Notes under the pieces: generated by a model
The model's input: only the letters and a program-made list of their open reading frames with translations
What the model was told of the DNA's origin: nothing
Database searches by the model: none
Part shown: positions 1 to 7,106 of the stretch, in pieces
How positions within the stretch are numbered: position 1 is the stretch's first letter
Layout: every line of letters begins with the position of its first letter
Program-made: the position numbers and the translations under genes
Origin: UBA5794 sp964196275
GTDB taxonomy: Bacteria > Actinomycetota > Acidimicrobiia > Spongiisociales > UBA5794
DNA: 19,446 nt
Direction: 5' to 3'
NCBI GenBank assembly: GCA_964196275.1
Contig: CAXMSN010000137.1
Coordinates: forward strand, 1-19,446

Positions 1-44
1 GCATCGTCAGATGGTATCGAGCGCGTCGTTTGTCGCGAGGGTGT

Positions 45-1376
45 CTATCCGAGTTCGGTCAGTGCGATGGCCTGGGCGACGATCGCATGCTTGAGATCGG
101 CCAGATCAAGGCTCTCGTTCGGACCGTGGTATCGGCTTGTCGGGTCTGCCGCGCCCACGAGCAAGATCGAGGCGTCTGGGTAGCGCTCCGAGAAGGCCGC
201 GACGAACGGGATGGAGCCGCCGACACCGGTCTCGATCGGTTCCTGTCCATATCCCTCACGCATGCCGGTCCGATAGGCGTCGTATGCGGCACCGGTCGTG
301 TCGAGCTGGAACGCCTCGCCGGTCGATCCCTGGGTGACGGTCACCTCTGCGCCCCACGGGACGCTGGCTTCGATGTGGGCGACGAGGGCTTCCATCGCTT
401 CGTGAGCATCCTGGCCTGGTGGGATCCTCATGCTCACCTTTGCGCTTGCCTCGGGCACCAGCTGATTGATCGCCTTCGAGATCGGCACTGCATCGATGGC
501 GAGCACGGAGATGGCAGGCTGTGCCCATGTTCTCGACGTGAGCGACCCGACACCGATCTGCTCGAGACCGTCGACGGGGAGCATCTGAGAGTCTGCCTCG
601 TCGATGGTGAAATCGAGGGGGTCCGCCTGAGTCGAAACCAATCCCTCGACGGCGACCGATCCGTCTTCGTTGTGGAGGCCGGCGAGCGTGTGGGCGAGAC
701 ACGTGATCGCCTCGGGGTAGATGCCACCGAAGCTGCCGGAGTGGACGCCGTATGTGAGCGTCCTGACCGACACGGTGCAATCAACGAGCCCTCGAAGAGA
801 CGTCGACAGTGCCGGTGCTCCGACACGCCAGTTGCTTGCGTCGGCGATCACGATCACATCGGACGCAAGGAGCTCGGCGTACGCATCGAGGAAATCGATG
901 AGATGCTCCGAGCCGATCTCCTCTTCTCCCTCGATGAACACCTTCACGTTCACGGGAAGGTCATCGCCGAGCACGCGCAGCGTTGACAGGTGGATGGCGA
1001 TGCCGCACTTGTCGTCAGACGTTCCCCTGCCGAAGAGTCGACCCCCACGTTCGATGGGCTCAAAGGGCGGAGTGTCCCAGATCGAGTCCGGTCCTGGCGG
1101 CTGCACGTCGTGGTGTGCATACAAGAGGACCGTCGGTGCGCCCTCCGGACCCCTCATTTCGGCGAATACGGCAGGATGAGCACCTTCGAGTTCGAGCAAT
1201 TGAACGTTCTCGAGGCCAGAGTCTGTCATCAGCTTGGCCACGAAATCAGCTGAGCGCCGAACTTCGGACGGATCGAAGTCGGGGGCGCTCACCGATGGGA
1301 TGCGCACCATCTCCTCGAGTTCCCTGCGGGTGCGTTCGAAATCTGTGTCTGCTGCGGCGTGAATGTTGTCGTACAT
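45..1376 (-). CDS. M20 family metallopeptidase (dipeptidase-like)
   Basis: Probable cytosolic dinuclear-zinc peptidase of 443 aa, the usual length for the CNDP/PepV-like branch of M20, which cleaves dipeptides or related N-acyl amino acids. The metal and catalytic set is visible: H88-x-D90 in YAHHDVQPPG, bridging D121 in GRGTSDDKCG, the E152/E153 pair in EGEEEIGS, D179, H212 in the lid-domain HSGSFGG, and H417 in RYHGPNES. No signal peptide is seen. The start is supported by a TACGAT hexamer 7 nt upstream of the ATG, the same spacing as in many genes here, so a leaderless mRNA is likely. It lies 24 bp behind the dienelactone hydrolase-like gene on the same strand and could also be reached by readthrough. 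Substrate cannot be told from sequence. Confidence 0.93.
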   Translation of the reverse strand: MYDNIHAAADTDFERTRRELEEMVRIPSVSAPDFDPSEVRRSADFVAKLMTDSGLENVQLLELEGAHPAVFAEMRGPEGAPTVLLYAHHDVQPPGPDSIWDTPPFEPIERGGRLFGRGTSDDKCGIAIHLSTLRVLGDDLPVNVKVFIEGEEEIGSEHLIDFLDAYAELLASDVIVIADASNWRVGAPALSTSLRGLVDCTVSVRTLTYGVHSGSFGGIYPEAITCLAHTLAGLHNEDGSVAVEGLVSTQADPLDFTIDEADSQMLPVDGLEQIGVGSLTSRTWAQPAISVLAIDAVPISKAINQLVPEASAKVSMRIPPGQDAHEAMEALVAHIEASVPWGAEVTVTQGSTGEAFQLDTTGAAYDAYRTGMREGYGQEPIETGVGGSIPFVAAFSERYPDASILLVGAADPTSRYHGPNESLDLADLKHAIVAQAIALTELG

Positions 1377-1383
1377 GGCGACG

Positions 1384-1389
1384 ATCGTA
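1384..1389 (-). promoter_or_regulatory. -10 box TACGAT for the M20 peptidase (leaderless)
   Basis: Minus-strand TACGAT ends 7 nt before the ATG at 1376, fitting the TANNNT actinobacterial -10 pattern with transcription starting at the start codon. No clear -35 or Shine-Dalgarno is seen. Confidence 0.55.
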
Positions 1390-1400
1390 CCGTTGCGTCG

Positions 1401-2156
1401 CTACGAGTTGTCCCCGATGAACTGGAGGATCCGGGACCACGCATCCGCGGATGCTTCCTGGAACTCTTCGTGCTTTCGATCGAAGAACGAGTGCGGAGCG
1501 CCGTCGTACACGACGACTTCCCCCTGCTTTTCTAGCGCCTGCATGGCATCCCGGAAGGCGTCGTCAACTTCAACGGGAATGCCAGGATCGTCTCCTCCCT
1601 GGAGGGCGAGAACGGGGCAGGAGAAGTCATCGATCCGACTCATGATCGACGGCGCACCCGTCGGAAAGCCTGGTCGGTCGGGATGGCCATAGAAGCCGAT
1701 CACCCCGGCAAGCCCAAGGTCGGACGCTGCCATGTGCCATGAATTCGAGCCGCCAAAGCAGAAACCGACGATGAAGACTTTGCGGTCCGGGTTCGACGCC
1801 TTGAGATGGTTGACCGCGGTCCGGATGTCGTCCGTCAGTGTGTCGATCGCTGTCGCATTGACGTGCGGCCAGAAATCCCAGTCCTCCGTCCTCTTGGAAA
1901 CGCCAGCAGTCCGGCCGAAGTAGTCGATCGCGACGGCGTCGAAGCCCCGCTCTGCGAAACGCAGCGATAGCTCCTCGTAGAAATGGAACAGGCCTCTGAC
2001 ATCGGGCAGGACGAGAACTGCGACGTCCCCTTCACCTGTCGCTTCGAATGCCATGAACTCGGTGCCGTCCGGTGAGACGAGCGTCAGGTCCCGGTGCTGA
2101 ACCGATCCCCCGTGAAGATGCGGGATGGGTGGTGTCGAATCGAAGTCAAAGCACAT
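1401..2156 (-). CDS. dienelactone hydrolase family protein
   Basis: An alpha/beta hydrolase of 251 aa, the usual size for the dienelactone hydrolase family. It shows the Cys nucleophile C133 in GFCFGG, the acid D189 or D190 in LQGGDDPGIP, and H222 in GAPHSFFD. The family hydrolyses lactones or esters in the cytosol, classically dienelactone in chlorocatechol breakdown, but most members of unknown context have undefined substrates and no catechol genes are present here. The ATG is preceded by AAGGA with a 6-nt spacer, and a TAGGTT hexamer lies about 30 nt upstream, so this gene appears to have a short leader, unlike many neighbours. It sits 60 bp downstream of the histidine-kinase-like gene and 24 bp upstream of the M20 peptidase on the same strand. 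Confidence 0.9.
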   Translation of the reverse strand: MCFDFDSTPPIPHLHGGSVQHRDLTLVSPDGTEFMAFEATGEGDVAVLVLPDVRGLFHFYEELSLRFAERGFDAVAIDYFGRTAGVSKRTEDWDFWPHVNATAIDTLTDDIRTAVNHLKASNPDRKVFIVGFCFGGSNSWHMAASDLGLAGVIGFYGHPDRPGFPTGAPSIMSRIDDFSCPVLALQGGDDPGIPVEVDDAFRDAMQALEKQGEVVVYDGAPHSFFDRKHEEFQEASADAWSRILQFIGDNS

Positions 2157-2185
2157 GGCGGTTCCTTGCGGTTGCGGGTGGCAAC

Positions 2186-2191
2186 AACCTA
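2186..2191 (-). promoter_or_regulatory. possible -10 box TAGGTT for the dienelactone hydrolase gene
   Basis: Minus-strand TAGGTT in the 60-bp gap behind the kinase-like gene. Transcription from it would give a leader of about 23 nt containing the AAGGA ribosome binding site at 2163-2167. Confidence 0.35.
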
Positions 2192-2216
2192 GTGCCGCGT
2201 TCGCTGACCTGTGTCT

Positions 2217-3176
2217 CTAGGAAGCTGCTGCAGAGCGTCCTGTTGCCGTGTCGATGGACTCGAACTCGGATGAGGCGGTGACAGGGATTACCTCGGACGA
2301 CGGCCTTGTCCTCGGCGTAGGCAGCGTGAGCATCACGTGGCTGACTCCGAACGCTTGGACATGAGAGATCTCTCCTCCGAGATCCTCAGCCAGGTCACGA
2401 GCGAGCTCCATGGCCTGGAATCCGGGTCCGCCGTTCTTCTGAGAACGATCGTCAGACAGCGCAGCGAGAGTATCGGGTGGCAGGATCGCTCCGTGTCCAG
2501 AAACTGTTGCCGTGGCCGACGACCCGCGTTGCGCCGTCTGAAGCGTGAGCCGCTCAGCCTCACCGAGCGTCGTGTGATTCACAAGGGTTCTCAGGATCTG
2601 CCTGACCTGTGCCGGATCTCCCCATGCACGGGTCCGCTCGATGTCGAACTCGAAGCGATCAGAGAAGGGTGAGGTCGAGGCGATCGAGATCAGTTCTTCA
2701 CCGAGGAGGATGGATGTGTGGATGTGTGGCATCGCTGTGTAGTCGTCTCTATGTGAGGAGGCAACGTCGGCGAGCGTCTGCTCGATCTCATGCGCTGTGT
2801 CGCGAATCGAGGAGAGAAGGCGACGCTGCTCGTCGTACGGCAGGTCGGGCGTTGTAACGAGGTCGTCGGACTTCGCAACGATGTCTCCGACAGCATCTCT
2901 CATCATGTAATGCATCCGTGCCCTCAGGTGCGCATCCGCGGCCTTGAGGTGGTCGATCTCGGTGGAGAGGCGTGCGTTGGACGTCTTGGCTCTCATCGAT
3001 CGGATGATGATCGCAAGCATCGCAGACATGCCGACTACGTAGAGCGTGAAAGTGGCGGTGAGCCCGAGGGACACCCCGTTGGCGAGCAATGCTGCGACGA
3101 CGGCTGCGCCGGCGATCGAAGCTGCGGCGACGAGTGTCCTTGTTGAAACAGAAACGTGTGTGTTCGAATTGGTCAT
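2217..3176 (-). CDS. membrane-anchored degenerate histidine kinase-like protein
   Basis: A 319-aa protein with two predicted membrane helices (about residues 13-35 and 40-59), a helical linker, a DHp-like helical pair (about 70-140) and a GHKL-type ATPase-like domain (about 155-287). The order matches a sensor kinase, but the signature residues are missing. The phosphoacceptor region reads MHYMMRDAV around residues 87-95, with Tyr where His is expected. The N-box (DPAQVRQILRTLVNH, 187-201) lacks the usual paired Asn positions. The G1 DxGxG is replaced by VSGHGA (225-230). The G2-like stretch GGPGFQAMELARDLAEDLGG (249-268) and the final strand are still recognisable. It is probably a non-catalytic sensor or scaffold. 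No response regulator gene is adjacent. The ATG is preceded by GAGGAG, a good ribosome binding site. Confidence 0.75.
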   Translation of the reverse strand: MTNSNTHVSVSTRTLVAAASIAGAAVVAALLANGVSLGLTATFTLYVVGMSAMLAIIIRSMRAKTSNARLSTEIDHLKAADAHLRARMHYMMRDAVGDIVAKSDDLVTTPDLPYDEQRRLLSSIRDTAHEIEQTLADVASSHRDDYTAMPHIHTSILLGEELISIASTSPFSDRFEFDIERTRAWGDPAQVRQILRTLVNHTTLGEAERLTLQTAQRGSSATATVSGHGAILPPDTLAALSDDRSQKNGGPGFQAMELARDLAEDLGGEISHVQAFGVSHVMLTLPTPRTRPSSEVIPVTASSEFESIDTATGRSAAAS

Positions 3177-3393
3177 ATTTTCTTCTCCTCGAATGAGCTA
3201 TCGGCATCGACCCCGAAAGAGTCGAGAATGGTTGTGATCTGGTTGAAGGCACTAGTCACTGGTTCGCTCGGCTCCGCATCGCTCCGGACCCGCTTCGCTG
3301 CGCTCGCCGACAGACAACAGACGACAGACCCGCTCGGCTATGTCTCGCTTCGGACCACGGACAGCCGACTACGGACCCTTGTACGCTGCTGGC
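3177..3393. repeat. intergenic gap with degenerate GACCACG heptamers
   Basis: A 217-bp divergent intergenic region. Positions 3260-3305 are rich in CGCTCG/CGCTTCG-type words. Positions 3353-3380 hold a degraded 7-bp periodic run (GACCACG, GACAGCC, GACTACG, GACCC) related to the perfect heptamer arrays at 4779 and 10895. The right end carries the -10 box of the following gene. No gene is seen. Confidence 0.5.
3382..3387 (+). promoter_or_regulatory. -10 box TACGCT (leaderless) for the 142-aa gene
   Basis: TACGCT ends 6 nt before the ATG at 3394. The identical hexamer precedes the genes at 6120 and 12454 with similar spacing. It decides the start at 3394 over upstream in-frame codons. Confidence 0.6.
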
Positions 3394-3822
3394 ATGGAAG
3401 AGCCGATCCTCGTTGCCGTTGATGTGCCGCTTGTCGGAGATGAGCGGAAGAAGAACTGGGCGAAGATCGTGACCGGTGTTGACGACACGTTGGCGACCGG
3501 ATGGGCCTACGAAGGCGAGTTCATCGCTACCGGCGGCATCCAGGATGTGCCGGTCGGTGCGATCATCCTGTCATACGGTGAACGCGGATCGCGAGCGAAC
3601 CCTCAGATCGAAGCGAAGGTGTTGCTTGTCAACAACGATGCGACCGTTTCGCTCGTGGCCACCGCCAAGGGCCGGGCCTGGGCCAGAACGCTGCGTGACC
3701 AGGTTGTCGAGTTGATGGCCGAGGCGGATCAAGCTCCGATCGTGCTCAGGGATTGGGATCCGACCCTCACCCAGTACAGCGACGAAGCGATCACCGAGGA
3801 GATCCGAAGGCGCGAGCCGTAG
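3394..3822 (+). CDS. conserved hypothetical protein, 142 aa
   Basis: I do not recognise a family. The product begins MEEPILVAVDVPL and is soluble and acidic, with alternating strand-like and helix-like segments. Visible stretches include GWAYEGEFIATGGI (36-49), VPVGAIILSYGERG (52-65), a strand-like segment around VSLVATAKG (85-93), and a charged C-terminal helix ending EEIRRREP. There is no signal peptide, membrane segment or Cys cluster. The start was chosen because a TACGCT -10 box lies 6 nt upstream. An in-frame upstream start at 3340 would run back through the repeat region and is unlikely. It is monocistronic: the next gene is convergent. The reading frame has clear GC-rich third positions, supporting a real gene. 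Confidence 0.75.
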   Translation: MEEPILVAVDVPLVGDERKKNWAKIVTGVDDTLATGWAYEGEFIATGGIQDVPVGAIILSYGERGSRANPQIEAKVLLVNNDATVSLVATAKGRAWARTLRDQVVELMAEADQAPIVLRDWDPTLTQYSDEAITEEIRRREP

Positions 3823-3828
3823 AGCGTC

Positions 3829-3875
3829 GCTGCTCCCTTCGCTGCTCCCTTGGCTGCTCCATTCGCTGGAGCAGT
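3829..3875. repeat. three 12-bp tandem repeats ending in a hairpin
   Basis: GCTGCTCCCTTC (3829-3840), GCTGCTCCCTTG (3841-3852) and GCTGCTCCATTC (3853-3864) are near-identical. The last copy forms a stem CTGCTCC (3854-3860)/GGAGCAG (3868-3874) with a 7-nt loop. The block lies between convergent gene ends at 3822 and 3913, so it may act as a bidirectional terminator, although no T-run follows. Confidence 0.5.
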
Positions 3876-3912
3876 AGCTCCGGGCCAGGGACGTTGGCTT
3901 ATCTTGGTGGGC

Positions 3913-4704
3913 TTATCGTGGGGGTTGGCCGTCGGTTTGCATGGTCTGGACGACGCCGAACGTTGCACCGTAGGGGTCGCTCACGACCGCAGATATCAGT
4001 CCTCCGTCTTCGTTCGGCTCTCGCAGCACAGTTCCGCCAAGCTCGGTGACTCGCGCCGCGGCTGCGGAAGTGTCGCCGACGAGGAACCACGTCATCCAGT
4101 GCGACGGTGTTCCATCCGGCCGCGATCCGGTCATATCCCACACGCCGCCGTTGCTTCGACCGGCATTCGAGAACATCGTGTACGCGGTCCCGCCCATGTC
4201 GAGGTCCTGCGCCTCCCAACCGAGGAGGCTCGTGTAGAAGGCTTTCGCAGTATCGACATCGCGGGTTGCGAGATCGTTCCACGTCATTGACCCGGGCACA
4301 TTGAACGCCTCTGCGCCGTCGTGCGTGCCTGACTCCCAGAACCCGACCATCGCTCCGACCGGGTCGACGATGAAGAACATTCGGCCAGCATCCATGATGT
4401 CCATCACGGGTATGACCGGTGTCGCTCCGAGCTCGACTGCTTTGGCGTACGTGGCATCCACGTCGTCCACGATGACGTACGAGGCCCAGATGGGAGGCTG
4501 CCCGGAATCAGCGTCCTCCTTGGTCAGAAGGCCCATGCCAGCTACAAGCTTTCCATCGGATGAGAACATCGTGTACGGCATCTCGTCCCCGCCGCCGCCG
4601 TCGATGGCTTCCCAGCCGAACAGCGCCGTGTAGAACGCAGCGCCGCCGTCCGTGTCGGGCACTGCCACATCTGCCCAACCGAAGATCCCGTTCGCAAGTC
4701 CCAT
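3913..4704 (-). CDS. double-VOC (glyoxalase/bleomycin-resistance fold) protein, CFP30B/Rv0577-like
   Basis: A 263-aa cytosolic protein made of two tandem vicinal-oxygen-chelate domains (about residues 6-125 and 137-256). Each contains the FYTxLFGWE or FYTSLLGWE helix motif followed by YTMF and a VDPVGAMVGFWE or SDPYGATFGVVQ final strand. Length and order match mycobacterial Rv0577/CFP30B and Streptomyces VOC proteins of about 260 aa, whose enzymatic role is poorly defined; links to methylglyoxal handling have been proposed for the mycobacterial protein. The start has GGGAG with a 5-nt spacer, so it is translated from a leadered message. It is convergent with the 142-aa gene and divergent from the secreted transpeptidase gene. 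Confidence 0.9.
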   Translation of the reverse strand: MGLANGIFGWADVAVPDTDGGAAFYTALFGWEAIDGGGGDEMPYTMFSSDGKLVAGMGLLTKEDADSGQPPIWASYVIVDDVDATYAKAVELGATPVIPVMDIMDAGRMFFIVDPVGAMVGFWESGTHDGAEAFNVPGSMTWNDLATRDVDTAKAFYTSLLGWEAQDLDMGGTAYTMFSNAGRSNGGVWDMTGSRPDGTPSHWMTWFLVGDTSAAAARVTELGGTVLREPNEDGGLISAVVSDPYGATFGVVQTMQTDGQPPR

Positions 4705-4778
4705 GACAGCTCCCTTATCCGCACGGTCTGATCACCGCGACTCTCCAAGACTACGCGAACGGTGTGACAGAAACTGTC

Positions 4779-4813
4779 GACCACGGACCACGGACCACGG
4801 ACCACGGACCACG
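4779..4813 (+). repeat. 5 x GACCACG perfect tandem heptamer
   Basis: Five uninterrupted copies of the 7-bp unit GACCACG, followed by a decayed copy GATTTCG. The same unit occurs three times at 10895-10915 and in degraded form at 3353-3380, always intergenic. Confidence 0.9.
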
Positions 4814-4830
4814 GATTTCGGAAATCCCTC

Positions 4831-4869
4831 TGGCTCGCTCTGCTCGCCCGTCCCCCTTGAAAGGGACGG
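4831..4869. repeat. TGGCTCGC/GCTCGCC module with CCGTCCC hairpin
   Basis: TGGCTCGC (4831-4838), GCTCGCC (4842-4848) and an inverted repeat CCGTCCC (4848-4854)/GGGACGG (4863-4869) with an 8-nt loop. A related module in the reverse orientation lies at 10931-10971, so this looks like a dispersed palindromic element. Confidence 0.6.
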
Positions 4870-4916
4870 AAGAAGTGGTCTTCCACAATGGCGTAACGGT
4901 CCGGCTAGGCGCGTAC

Positions 4917-4922
4917 TACCGT
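4917..4922 (+). promoter_or_regulatory. -10 box TACCGT (leaderless) for the secreted transpeptidase
   Basis: TACCGT ends 7 nt before the ATG at 4930; no Shine-Dalgarno is seen. The same hexamer serves the zincin gene at 17765. Confidence 0.55.
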
Positions 4923-4929
4923 TGCGGCG

Positions 4930-6063
4930 ATGTCTCTTCTTCGCCGTTCAACAGCTCTTCTTGCCGCCATCACCATGGCCATCGCTGGACTCGCGCTGCC
5001 TGCGGCTGCGGAGGGTTCCTCAGCGACTGCGACCGGAGACGAGATGGCCTGTGTGACGGAGGCGAGCGCTGCCAATGCGATTCGTGCCTTCCTCACACCG
5101 GCGTCGGTCCTCGTCGAGGATGTTGCCTTCAATACCGAAGACCCTGACGCAGAGGCGAACCCTCTTGAGTTGATCCGGTACCCCGATGAGACTGCCATGT
5201 GGATCGCATCGGGCGTCGTCGGCGCTGAAGCGTTGGTCGCCGGATCAGAGGCGACCGCCCCCACATCACCGCAGTTCTCTTTCGCTGGCCCCGGGCGGTC
5301 GGACACGGTCGTGTCTGACAGCATCGTCCGTCTGTTCTGTGGCCTGTTCAATCGTGAACCATCGTCGTTCGAACTCGAGTACTGGGCGGGCAGGTACTGG
5401 AACGGTCTCCCTTTGGTGACGATCGCTGAGTCCTTCACTCATGCGAGGGAATTCGTCGACAGGCATGGCGTCGTGTCAGACGAAGGTCTTGTCGCGATGC
5501 TGTATGGCGACGTTCTCGGCCGAGAGTCGAGCGCGAGTGGCACCGAGAAGGCTGTTGCGAGCCTCGCGTCCGGTGAGGCCCATCGAGGTGAGGTCATCGT
5601 CCAGTTCACTGAGTCAAGCGAGTACGTCCGCCGGACGGCGACGGCCACGCCTGAGAAGCCGATTCTCCCCTATCCCGAGCTTGGTTCGGGACGCCGGATC
5701 ATTTACTCCAACAATGGGCAGCGCGTCTGGCTGATCGATGCCACGGGCGAACTGCACAAGACACATCAAGTGTCAGGACGACGAGGCATTCCTTCCGCCG
5801 GTCGCTACAAGATCTATTCGATGTCACGGTACGCATGGGCGCCCTACGACGGCATCACCATGGAGTACATGGTCCGTTTCGCACGTGGCGAGTGGCCATA
5901 TGGCTTCCACTCCATCCCAGTCTGGCCTGGCGACGACCCGTTGCAGACGCCGGCGCAGCTCGGAACACACAGGTCTGGTGGCTGTGTCAGGCAACTGTGG
6001 GATGACGCTGAGGCGGTCTTTGACTGGTCCACAATCGGCACCCGCGTCATCGTCACCCGCTGA
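4930..6063 (+). CDS. secreted DUF4214 + L,D-transpeptidase (YkuD) fusion protein
   Basis: A 377-aa exported protein. Residues 1-27 form a Sec signal peptide (RR, hydrophobic core, ALPAAA cleavage site). About 125-235 resemble a DUF4214 domain, with two helical repeats: VRLFCGLFNREPSSFELEYW and VAMLYGDVLGRESS. About 252-377 form a YkuD-like L,D-transpeptidase domain with H327 in GFHSIP and the catalytic signature HRSGGCVR (H347, S349, nucleophile C352). L,D-transpeptidases make 3-3 peptidoglycan cross-links or attach proteins to the wall outside the membrane. DUF4214 may bind wall or surface polymers; this pairing is not one I know as standard. The frame has strong third-position bias. The start has a TACCGT box 7 nt upstream, suggesting a leaderless mRNA. 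Confidence 0.85.
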   Translation: MSLLRRSTALLAAITMAIAGLALPAAAEGSSATATGDEMACVTEASAANAIRAFLTPASVLVEDVAFNTEDPDAEANPLELIRYPDETAMWIASGVVGAEALVAGSEATAPTSPQFSFAGPGRSDTVVSDSIVRLFCGLFNREPSSFELEYWAGRYWNGLPLVTIAESFTHAREFVDRHGVVSDEGLVAMLYGDVLGRESSASGTEKAVASLASGEAHRGEVIVQFTESSEYVRRTATATPEKPILPYPELGSGRRIIYSNNGQRVWLIDATGELHKTHQVSGRRGIPSAGRYKIYSMSRYAWAPYDGITMEYMVRFARGEWPYGFHSIPVWPGDDPLQTPAQLGTHRSGGCVRQLWDDAEAVFDWSTIGTRVIVTR

Positions 6064-6106
6064 CTCGGCGCCTCGTCGCGGCTGTCTCTAGAACCCGTCT
6101 CGCTGG

Positions 6107-6112
6107 TACGCT
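6107..6112 (+). promoter_or_regulatory. -10 box TACGCT (leaderless) for the 49-aa microprotein
   Basis: TACGCT ends 7 nt before the ATG at 6120, giving the small ORF its own promoter independent of the upstream transpeptidase gene. Confidence 0.55.
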
Positions 6113-6119
6113 CGCCACG

Positions 6120-6269
6120 ATGAACCTACTGATTCTCGCTTCTGAAGTGCACACGGAGCCGCTTGGCGACGCTTATGCCGCCGCTGCCTACACAATGCTC
6201 GGCGTGGTCATGCTCGTCTCAGCCGTGGTGACGTGGATCATCACCCCGAAGCAGACCGACCACCACTAG
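6120..6269 (+). CDS. 49-aa single-pass membrane microprotein
   Basis: A short ORF encoding MNLLILASEV, a polar stretch HTEPLGD, a hydrophobic helix at about residues 19-42 (YAAAAYTML to VVTWII) and a short polar tail TPKQTDHH. It is 56 bp behind the secreted transpeptidase gene and 16 bp from the convergent N-acetyltransferase. Support for being real: an exact TACGCT -10 box at the spacing used by other genes here, a clean transmembrane segment and GC-rich third positions. No family is recognised; similar short membrane proteins with an MNxLxLA-type start are common unannotated genes in actinobacteria. Topology and role are unknown. Confidence 0.65.
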   Translation: MNLLILASEVHTEPLGDAYAAAAYTMLGVVMLVSAVVTWIITPKQTDHH

Positions 6270-6285
6270 TTTTCCCGGATTCGGT

Positions 6286-7047
6286 TCAATCGAGTTCGAA
6301 CCCGAACCACTGTTTCGCTGCCTCGTTCCAAGCGTCGGAGTCCACTGATTCTTCAGTCAGCACGCCATCGCGCCTGAACTTGATACGGTCAGCCAGCAGC
6401 GTGACGCGGTCCGTTCCGGTTCCAAGCGAGCGGGTTGCGAACGGGTTTTCGGTGAAGTGTCCTGTCCCAGCCGTCTGTAATCGCGTGGATTGGTGTGTGA
6501 AGTCAGCGAGTTTGCGCGGTGTCAGCGTGAATCGGTATTGCGACACGGGAGGATCGGTCTCCTCGACGAGCGTGACCCATACATCATCATGCTCAAGCCG
6601 GTACGGGCGGATAGCGCTGTTGCCGCTGTCCAGGCTGTTGAGTGGCATGGGGTTGGTGAACGAGTCTCCGAACCCGACGTCGACGAGATAGGGCTCATCG
6701 AGATCGACGCGGAGGCAGAGATGTGACATGTTCTCGGTGTCGGGAGGGTCAAGAAGCACATAGGCGCCGAGATACGTCACCTCGAAGCCGAGGGAGCGGA
6801 GGAGCCATCCGAACGCACCGTTGTTCTCGAAGCACCATCCGCCTCGGCGCCGAGCGACAAGCTTGTCGAGTGACCAGTCGAGATCGGTCCTGACCCCCGT
6901 CTGTCGAAAGACATCGACGTTCTCGAACGGGACATGGGACAGATGAGCTTGTTGGAGCGTCGTGAGGGCGGTGAGATCGGTTCCCGGCAGTTCGGCCAAA
7001 CCGATGCGAGCGAGATAGTCCGATGTCGTGGGTGTGGAACGTGCCAT
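6286..7047 (-). CDS. arylamine N-acetyltransferase
   Basis: A cytosolic NAT-family enzyme of 253 aa that would transfer acetyl from acetyl-CoA to arylamine or hydrazine amines, or make amide bonds in aromatic precursors. The NAT triad is clear: C72 in RRGGWCFENN, H109 in MSHLCLRVDL and D123 in VDVGFGD, close to positions 69/107/122 of the Salmonella enzyme. The early motif HLSHVPFENVDV (34-45) is also typical. Its length is slightly shorter than the usual 270-280 aa. It is divergent from the ABC exporter with 59 bp between starts, so the two could share regulation. No -10 box at the leaderless spacing is seen and the ribosome binding site is weak, so the start is the most reasonable but not proven. 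Confidence 0.93.
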   Translation of the reverse strand: MARSTPTTSDYLARIGLAELPGTDLTALTTLQQAHLSHVPFENVDVFRQTGVRTDLDWSLDKLVARRRGGWCFENNGAFGWLLRSLGFEVTYLGAYVLLDPPDTENMSHLCLRVDLDEPYLVDVGFGDSFTNPMPLNSLDSGNSAIRPYRLEHDDVWVTLVEETDPPVSQYRFTLTPRKLADFTHQSTRLQTAGTGHFTENPFATRSLGTGTDRVTLLADRIKFRRDGVLTEESVDSDAWNEAAKQWFGFELD

Positions 7048-7094
7048 GCCGCATTCTGGCGTACGGCGTGGCTTTCTGCTGCAGTCGAAGGCGA

Positions 7095-7100
7095 TACCAT
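7095..7100 (+). promoter_or_regulatory. -10 box TACCAT (leaderless) for the ABC exporter operon
   Basis: TACCAT ends 6 nt before the ATG at 7107. This picks 7107 as the start rather than the in-frame upstream codon at 7023, which would add a Cys/Arg-rich extension that overlaps the divergent gene. Confidence 0.6.
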
Positions 7101-7106
7101 CGGTTC

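Larger units (their letters stand above)
4705..4929. other. intergenic gap holding a heptamer array and a hairpin module
   Basis: A 225-bp divergent intergenic region. It contains five perfect GACCACG copies (4779-4813), then TGGCTCGC...GCTCGCC and a hairpin (4831-4869), then the promoter of the next gene. No coding potential is seen. Confidence 0.6.

Noticed and set aside
30..986. Long plus-strand frame of 318 codons opposite the M20 peptidase
   Set aside because: It is an antisense shadow: the opposite strand encodes a complete enzyme with all metal ligands, and this frame has no recognisable motif.
4779..4813. Short direct repeats as a CRISPR array
   Set aside because: Units are 7 bp and contiguous without spacers, so they are a simple tandem repeat.
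7023..7106. N-terminal extension of the first ABC exporter subunit
   Set aside because: The extension overlaps the divergent N-acetyltransferase start, and a -10 box sits 6 nt before the internal ATG at 7107.
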